Below the pieces are notes generated by a model that was not told the DNA's origin, did no database searches, and saw only the letters and a list, made by a program, of their open reading frames with translations. The position numbers were made by a program, and so were the translations under genes. DNA of 64,000 nt from Sphingomonas guangdongensis (GTDB taxonomy: Bacteria > Pseudomonadota > Alphaproteobacteria > Sphingomonadales > Sphingomonadaceae): NCBI RefSeq assembly GCF_900199185.1, contig NZ_OBMI01000003.1:434001-498000 (forward strand), read 5' to 3'. This document shows positions 59,257-64,000 of the stretch, in pieces (position 1 is the first letter of the stretch; each line of letters opens with the position of its first letter).

Positions 59257-59954
59257 AAGACCTGGCGACGGTCGCCGCGACCGGATCGACCAACGCCGAC
59301 GTCCTCACCGCCGCGCGGGCGGGTGCGCGGGAGGGATGGTGGCTCCGCGCCGATCGCCAGGAGGGCGGGCGCGGGCGGCATGGCCGCCATTGGGTGTCGC
59401 CCAAGGGCAATCTCTACGCGACGACGCTCGTGCGGCACCGCGCCGTCGATCCGCCGGCGGCCGGACTGGCGCTGGTCGCCGCCGTTGCCCTGCACGAAAC
59501 GATCGCCGTCCACGGTGTCACGGCCACGATCAAGTGGCCGAACGACCTGCTGGTCGGTGGCGCCAAGCTGTCGGGCATCCTGCTCGAGCGGGAAGGGGAG
59601 GCGGTGGCGGTCGGCTTCGGCGTGAATTGCGCTCACGCACCCGACCTGCCGGGACGCGCGACGACCAGCCTTGCCGCCCAGGGCTGCCTCGTCACGCCGG
59701 CGACGCTGGTGGAGACGCTGGCCGAGCTGTTCGCGCGCTGGCTCGCTCGCTGGCGGATGGAGCGTCTCGCACCCGTGCGGCAGGCGTGGCTCGCCAGCGC
59801 GCACCCATCCGGCACTGCACTGTCGGCGCTCCTGCCGGACGGCACGGTGGTCGACGGGCTCTTTGTCGGGCTGGACGGCGGCGGCGCGCTCAACCTCCGC
59901 TTGGCCGACGGCACCACCCGTGTCATTCACGCCGCCGACGTGTCCCTCCTCTGA
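59253..59954 (+). CDS. birA: biotin-[acetyl-CoA-carboxylase] ligase, apparent CTG start
   Basis: The 233-residue BirA-type ligase attaches biotin to the AccB carrier. It has the biotin/ATP motifs GSTNADVL, RQEGGRGRHGRHWVSPKGNLYATTL and the catalytic lysine loop TIKWPNDLLVGGAKLSGILLE, plus a short C-terminal domain. No DNA-binding N-terminal domain is present, so it is not a repressor. No ATG, GTG or TTG precedes the GSTN motif in this frame; the first non-cognate candidate is CTG at 59253, which overlaps the nuoN stop as CTGA in the same way other pairs overlap as ATGA or GTGA. The next canonical start, GTG at 59394, would delete the essential motif. Confidence 0.88.
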   Translation: MKDLATVAATGSTNADVLTAARAGAREGWWLRADRQEGGRGRHGRHWVSPKGNLYATTLVRHRAVDPPAAGLALVAAVALHETIAVHGVTATIKWPNDLLVGGAKLSGILLEREGEAVAVGFGVNCAHAPDLPGRATTSLAAQGCLVTPATLVETLAELFARWLARWRMERLAPVRQAWLASAHPSGTALSALLPDGTVVDGLFVGLDGGGALNLRLADGTTRVIHAADVSLL

Positions 59955-59963
59955 AGGCGCCCC

Positions 59964-60740
59964 ATGCTGCTCGCGATCGATGCCGGCAACACCAATGTCG
60001 TCTTCGCCGTCATGGACGGTCGGCAAGTTCGGGCGCGGTGGCGGATCGCGACCGATCCCCGGCGTACGGCCGACGAGTATGTCGTCTGGCTGAGCCAGTT
60101 GCTCGCGCTGGAGGGGATCGAGCGCGCGGCGGTTACGGAGGTGGTGATCGGCACGGTGGTGCCGCGCGCGCTCCACAACCTGCGCACACTCAGCATCAAG
60201 TATTTCGGCGGCGAGCCGATCGTCGCGGGCGCCGACGGCTGGCCGCTGGTGCTCGACGTCGACGAGCCGCAGAGCCTGGGCGCCGACCGCGCGCTCAACG
60301 CCATCGCCGCGCACGCGGCCTACAGCGGCGACCTGATCGTGGTCGATTTCGGCACCGCGACCACCTTCGACGTCGTTGATTACACCGGCGCGTACAAGGG
60401 CGGGATCATCGCTCCGGGTATCAACCTCAGCCTCGACGCGCTGGTGACCGCCGCCGCCAAGCTGCCGCGGATCGCGATCGAGGCGCCGGAAGATACCCGC
60501 GTGATCGGCCGCAACACGGTCGACCAGATGCACATCGGCATCTTCTGGGGCTATGTCGCCATGCTGGAAGGGCTGATCGCGCGGTTGAAGGCCGAGATCG
60601 GCCGCCCGGCGCGGGTCATCGCGACCGGCGGCCTGGCCGTGCTGTTCGAGCAGCATACCGACTGCTTCGACGCGGTGGCGCACGACCTGACCCTCACGGG
60701 ACTGGCGATGATGGCGGAGCGCACCCATATGGCGAGGTGA
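59964..60740 (+). CDS. coaX: type III pantothenate kinase
   Basis: The 258-residue CoaX phosphorylates pantothenate, the first step of CoA synthesis. Motifs are [11 protein letters not shown] (6-16, phosphate loop), a [13 protein letters not shown] segment and [12 protein letters not shown], all of the ASKHA fold. It follows birA by 9 bp with no overlap. BirA-CoaX order occurs in many alphaproteobacteria, and both proteins serve acyl carrier and CoA chemistry. Confidence 0.95.
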   Translation: MLLAIDAGNTNVVFAVMDGRQVRARWRIATDPRRTADEYVVWLSQLLALEGIERAAVTEVVIGTVVPRALHNLRTLSIKYFGGEPIVAGADGWPLVLDVDEPQSLGADRALNAIAAHAAYSGDLIVVDFGTATTFDVVDYTGAYKGGIIAPGINLSLDALVTAAAKLPRIAIEAPEDTRVIGRNTVDQMHIGIFWGYVAMLEGLIARLKAEIGRPARVIATGGLAVLFEQHTDCFDAVAHDLTLTGLAMMAERTHMAR

Positions 60741-60843
60741 GCGGCGGGCGTCCTGCCCGGGCCTAGAATTCTCACCGCCACCAGGCGGTTCAAGCGGCGC
60801 CGGGCGTATCACGCAGGTGCCTTCACTCTACAGAAAGTACCAA

Positions 60844-62487
60844 GTGACCAATCCCAAGAACGAATTGCTCTTCGTCGCGCTCGGCGGCTCGGGCGAGATC
60901 GGCATGAACGTCAATCTTTACGGCTGCAACGGCAAGTGGCTGATGGTCGATTGCGGCGTCACCTTCGCCGATCCCGATTACCCCGGCGTCGACGTGCTGC
61001 TGCCCGACCTCTCCTTCGTCGAGGAGCGGCTGGGCGACCTGCTCGGCATCGTCATCACGCACGGGCACGAAGATCATATCGGTGCGCTGCCCTACCTCGC
61101 CGCCGACCTGGGGGTGCCGATCTACGCGACGCCGTTCACCGCCGGCCTGATCCGCGAGAAGCTGGAGGAGGAGGGCGTTGCGAACGACGTCAAGCTGAAG
61201 CTGGTGCGGGAGAACGAGCCGTTCCAGCTCGGGCCGTTCGACCTGTCCTATGTTCCGCTCGCACACTCGATCCCGGAGGGGAACGCGATCCTGATCGGCA
61301 CGCCGCACGGTCGCATCCTGCACACCGGCGACTGGAAGATCGACGAGGAGAGCGCGATCGGCGGTGCGTCGACGGAGGCGGAGCTGACCGCGATCGGCGA
61401 CAAGGGCGTGTTCGCGCTGGTGTGCGACTCCACCAACGTCTTCAACCCGGAAGCGTCGGGCACCGAGGCGCAGGTGCGCGAGGGCTTGGACGCGGTGATC
61501 GGCAAGGCGAAGGGCCGCGTGCTCGTCACCACCTTTGCCTCCAACGTCGCGCGGCTGGAGACGCTGGGACAGGTCGCGCGCGACACCGGTCGGCAGCTGG
61601 TGGTCGCGGGGCGCTCGCTCGACCGCATCGTCCGCGTGGCCAAGGCGGTCGGCTATTTGAAGAACTTTCCGCAGACGGTCGACTGGGACGCCGCGCAGAA
61701 GCTGCCGCGCGACAAGGTGCTGATCGTCGCGACCGGCGGTCAGGGCGAGCCGCGCGCCGCGCTCGGCCGCATCTCGGAGGGCACGCACCCGCTGAAGCTC
61801 GACCGCGGCGACTCGGTGGTGTTCTCGTCCCGCCAGATCCCGGGCAATGAGACCGCGATCGGCGCGATTCAGAACCGCCTTGCCGCGGCGGGAGTGGAGA
61901 TCGTGACGGAGCGGCAGGCCTTCGTCCACGTTTCCGGCCACCCGGGCCGTCCCGAGCTGGAGCAGATGTATCGTTGGATCCGTCCGGAGCTGGTGATGCC
62001 GGTTCACGGCGAGATGCGGCACCTGTCGGAGCACGCCCGCTTCGCGATCGCGAGCGGCGTACCCGGCGCGGTCATCCAGAAGGATGGTGACATCATCCGC
62101 CTGGCGCCCGGCACGCCGCAGAAGATTGGCGAGGCCACGGTCGGTCGGCTCGCGGTCGACGGCGACGTGATCCTGCCGGCCGACGGCCAGACGCTCAACG
62201 AACGCCGCAAGCTCGCCCTCTACGGCCAGATCTCGGTTGCAGCGGCGATCCGCAAGGACGGTTCGCTGATCGGCGAGCCGGAGGTGCGGCTCCAGGGTGT
62301 GCCGGTCGAGGAGGACCGCGATCCATTCCTCGACGAGGCGATCGATGCCGCCGAGGAGGCGATCAGAAGCATCCGCGGCAAGGATCGCGATAAGCTGCGC
62401 GAGGCGATCCGCCTGGGCGTCCGCCGCGTCGCGACCCGCTGGACCGGCAAGAAGCCGATCGTCGATGTCCTGCTGATCGAGGCGTGA
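60844..62487 (+). CDS. rnj: ribonuclease J
   Basis: RNase J is a metallo-beta-lactamase-fold ribonuclease with 5' exo- and endonuclease activities. The 547-residue product has the zinc motif THGHEDHIGA (HxHxDH), a second metal histidine in HSIPEGNAI, HTGDWKID, and beta-CASP motifs (TFASNVARLE, SSRQIPGNE, HVSGHPGRPEL). The C-terminal domain is intact. I favour the GTG at 60844 (MTNPKNELLFVALGGSGE) because it matches usual N-termini; the GTG at 60817 would add nine residues. It follows coaX after 103 bp. Confidence 0.94.
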   Translation: MTNPKNELLFVALGGSGEIGMNVNLYGCNGKWLMVDCGVTFADPDYPGVDVLLPDLSFVEERLGDLLGIVITHGHEDHIGALPYLAADLGVPIYATPFTAGLIREKLEEEGVANDVKLKLVRENEPFQLGPFDLSYVPLAHSIPEGNAILIGTPHGRILHTGDWKIDEESAIGGASTEAELTAIGDKGVFALVCDSTNVFNPEASGTEAQVREGLDAVIGKAKGRVLVTTFASNVARLETLGQVARDTGRQLVVAGRSLDRIVRVAKAVGYLKNFPQTVDWDAAQKLPRDKVLIVATGGQGEPRAALGRISEGTHPLKLDRGDSVVFSSRQIPGNETAIGAIQNRLAAAGVEIVTERQAFVHVSGHPGRPELEQMYRWIRPELVMPVHGEMRHLSEHARFAIASGVPGAVIQKDGDIIRLAPGTPQKIGEATVGRLAVDGDVILPADGQTLNERRKLALYGQISVAAAIRKDGSLIGEPEVRLQGVPVEEDRDPFLDEAIDAAEEAIRSIRGKDRDKLREAIRLGVRRVATRWTGKKPIVDVLLIEA

Positions 62488-62500
62488 GCGCGGCCGGCGG

Positions 62501-63493
62501 TTAGGCCGGCTGCCCGCCGCCGCCGGTCGCGCCGAAGATCTGTCCGGTCGAGAAGCTCATGCCCGGGTCGGCCGCGGCGACGTACAGCCCCGCGATCTCC
62601 GCTGGCTGTCCCGGCCGGCCGAGCGGCGCGGTGCGGCCGAAGCTCTGCTGCTTCTCGGGCGTCGCGCCGCCCGACACCTGAAGCGGCGTCCAGAAGGGGC
62701 CTGGTGCGACCGCGTTGACGCGGATGCCCTTCGGCGCAAGCTGCTTGGCGAGGCTCTTGGTCAGGTTCAGCACCGCCGCGCGGGTCATGGCATAGTCCAT
62801 GATGTCGGCCGACGGGTCGCTCGCCTGTTCCGACGAGGTGAAGACGATCACGCCGCCGGCCTGCATCCGCGCAACCGCCGCCTTGGTCAGCCAGAACGGC
62901 GCATAGACGTTGGTCTTCATGGTCGCGTCGAAATCCTCCGACGTGATCGCCGCAATTTCCGGCCGGGTCTGCTGACGCGCGGCGTTGTTGACCAGGATGT
63001 CTAGTCCGCCGAGCTCGCGCGCGGCGCGCTCGATCAGCTGGCGGCAGAAACTCTCCTCGCGCAGGTCGCCGGGGATCGCCACGGCCTTGCGCCCAGCCTC
63101 GCGGATGAGCGCCACGACCTCGCGGGCGTCCGGCTCCTCGGCGGGCAGGTAGTTGATTGCGACGTCAGCACCCTCGCGCGCGTAGGCGATCGCGGCGGCA
63201 CGGCCGATCCCGCTGTCGCCGCCGGTGATCAGCGCGCGCTTTCCGGCCAGGCGGCCGGACCCGCGATAGCTCTTCTCGCCACTGTCGGGACGCGGGTTCA
63301 TCTTGGACTGAAGCCCCGGCCAGGGCTGGCGCTGCACGGGGAAGGGCGGCTTGGGATAGGCGGCCGCCTGCGGTGTCGTCGGCGCTTGCGGGGGCGGCGG
63401 CGTCTCCTGCGCGAGTGCCGGCACCGCGCTGGCGGCGGCGGCGAGGCCGGCAGCGGTGACGATCGTGCGGCGGGTCGGATCGATGTCGGTCAT
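62501..63493 (-). CDS. Tat-exported-type SDR-family oxidoreductase with altered YxxxK
   Basis: The 330-residue product begins with a twin-arginine leader (DPTRRTIVTAAGLAAAASA then VPALAQE), so export by Tat is likely, followed by a Pro/Gln-rich linker. The SDR domain carries the cofactor loop ITGGDSGIGRAAA, NNAA and the active-site tyrosine in DYAMTRAAV, where the usual lysine of YxxxK is arginine. The C-terminal FSTGQIFGATGG is typical. Close relatives are YhxC/YdaD-like SDRs. The start MTDIDPTRRT was chosen because the residues before it are not leader-like. It is convergent with rnj. Confidence 0.88.
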   Translation of the reverse strand: MTDIDPTRRTIVTAAGLAAAASAVPALAQETPPPPQAPTTPQAAAYPKPPFPVQRQPWPGLQSKMNPRPDSGEKSYRGSGRLAGKRALITGGDSGIGRAAAIAYAREGADVAINYLPAEEPDAREVVALIREAGRKAVAIPGDLREESFCRQLIERAARELGGLDILVNNAARQQTRPEIAAITSEDFDATMKTNVYAPFWLTKAAVARMQAGGVIVFTSSEQASDPSADIMDYAMTRAAVLNLTKSLAKQLAPKGIRVNAVAPGPFWTPLQVSGGATPEKQQSFGRTAPLGRPGQPAEIAGLYVAAADPGMSFSTGQIFGATGGGGQPA

Positions 63494-63550
63494 GGCGCGC
63501 TCCGGCAGGGGTTCGCCGGTCAACCAGCCATGGCGGAGCGTTGTTCCCGC

Positions 63551-64000
63551 TCAGCGCCCCTTTGTACGGGCGGCGAGATAGGCGTGGAGCACGCGAATGT
63601 CGCTTTCCGGCATGGCGGCGAGCCGCTGGCGCGACGCCTTTGACATCTCGCCGACCTCGCGCCCGCCCGGCGCCTTGCCGGTGCGCAGCAGGGTGCGGAA
63701 GCCATCAAGCGTGTAGCTCGCCGCGACGGCGAGGTCGGGCGGGTCGCCGGGCTGCGGATCGCGCAGACCCTTGAGGTCGGGCTCATGGCAGCCCGCGCAC
63801 TGCGTCCGGGCGATGTAGCGGCCGCGCTCCAGCGCCGGGCCAAGCGCGGGCGGCGGCGCGGCGAGCGCCGCAGCCAGCGTGTCCGCGGCCGGCTTCAACC
63901 GCCCGGCGGCGACGGCCTTGTGCCAGCGGGCGCGGGCCTGCACGCGCGGATGCGCCACTCCGCTCGGCTTGGCGGTCCGCAGCCACGCGATCAGGTCCTG
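63551..64000 (-). CDS. c-type cytochrome, C-terminal part, truncated by the window end
   Basis: The reading frame is open to the window edge, so the N-terminus is missing. The 149 visible residues start QDLIAWLRTAKPSG, which looks like the end of a first cytochrome domain. A second domain follows with the heme-binding motif CAGCH near residue 67 and a plausible distal methionine in REVGEMSK. It is therefore likely a multiheme periplasmic electron carrier or dehydrogenase subunit. It lies 58 bp upstream of the Tat-type SDR gene on the same strand, hinting at a shared periplasmic oxidation. Confidence 0.85.
   Translation of the reverse strand, partial: QDLIAWLRTAKPSGVAHPRVQARARWHKAVAAGRLKPAADTLAAALAAPPPALGPALERGRYIARTQCAGCHEPDLKGLRDPQPGDPPDLAVAASYTLDGFRTLLRTGKAPGGREVGEMSKASRQRLAAMPESDIRVLHAYLAARTKGR

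Noticed and set aside
59394..59954. birA starting at the GTG at 59394
   Set aside because: This start would remove the GSTN and GRGRHGR motifs needed for biotin and ATP binding, while the open frame upstream encodes them perfectly.

Overview
The window is GC-rich (roughly two thirds G+C), densely packed chromosomal DNA from an alphaproteobacterium, most probably Sphingomonas or a close relative in Sphingomonadaceae. This is inferred from gene content and order: a trpF-trpB-trpA-accD run, pyrF next to a LapA-type gene, a zapA / 6S RNA / 5-formyltetrahydrofolate cyclo-ligase / DUF2842 block, a complete nuo operon running into birA, coaX and an RNase J gene, and several classes of small dispersed hairpin repeats that resemble those common in sphingomonads. 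No rRNA, prophage, insertion sequence or CRISPR array was seen. Many neighbouring genes are coupled by ATGA, GTGA or TGATG overlaps.

Layout. 1-5.0 kb (mostly minus): tryptophan genes trpF, trpB and trpA, with a 64-residue membrane protein coupled between trpB and trpA, then the start of accD; pyrF and a LapA-domain gene lie further upstream. 5.0-12 kb (minus): patatin-like protein, EEP-family hydrolase, a two-component system beside an EF-hand protein, and a thioesterase coupled to a double-TetR regulator. 13.2-26.2 kb: an acyl-CoA catabolic region. It contains an acyl-CoA dehydrogenase closely resembling the dehydrogenase half of ACAD11, a Zn-alcohol dehydrogenase, a kinase resembling the N-terminal half of ACAD11, an SDR, a triplicated TonB_C-like secreted protein, TesB, two neighbouring acyl-CoA dehydrogenases, a FadJ-type multifunctional protein and an acyl-CoA ligase. 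26.2-28.4 kb: a DUF1989 protein and a YqcI/YcgG (putative heme N-hydroxylase) protein, divergent from a Crp/Fnr regulator. 28.4-31.2 kb: glpK, an AI-2E-family membrane protein and tRNA-Asp(GTC).

31.2-38.9 kb: DUF2842 gene, 5-FCL, candidate 6S RNA and zapA on the minus strand. Then come glycolytic genes gap, pgk and a class I aldolase, separated by a MOSC gene framed by two hairpin repeats, TlpA-like and lipid kinase genes on the opposite strand, and a ribbon-helix-helix/PemK toxin-antitoxin pair. 38.9-43 kb: thiE, an L,D-transpeptidase coupled to an M23 peptidase, efp and an inositol-phosphatase family gene. 43.1-59.3 kb: the 14-gene NADH dehydrogenase operon nuoA-N, with five additional small genes inside it and a hairpin repeat between nuoG and nuoH. 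59.3-62.5 kb: birA (apparently starting at CTG), coaX and rnj. 62.5-64 kb (minus): a Tat-type SDR and the 3' part of a cytochrome c gene that runs off the window.

The observations most worth following are the split ACAD11-like kinase/dehydrogenase set (a candidate 4-hydroxyacyl-CoA pathway), the unexplained small genes coupled into the complex I operon, repeat copies that supply ribosome-binding sites and a stop codon to genes, the CTGA overlap at nuoN-birA, and the YqcI/DUF1989/Crp-Fnr locus.
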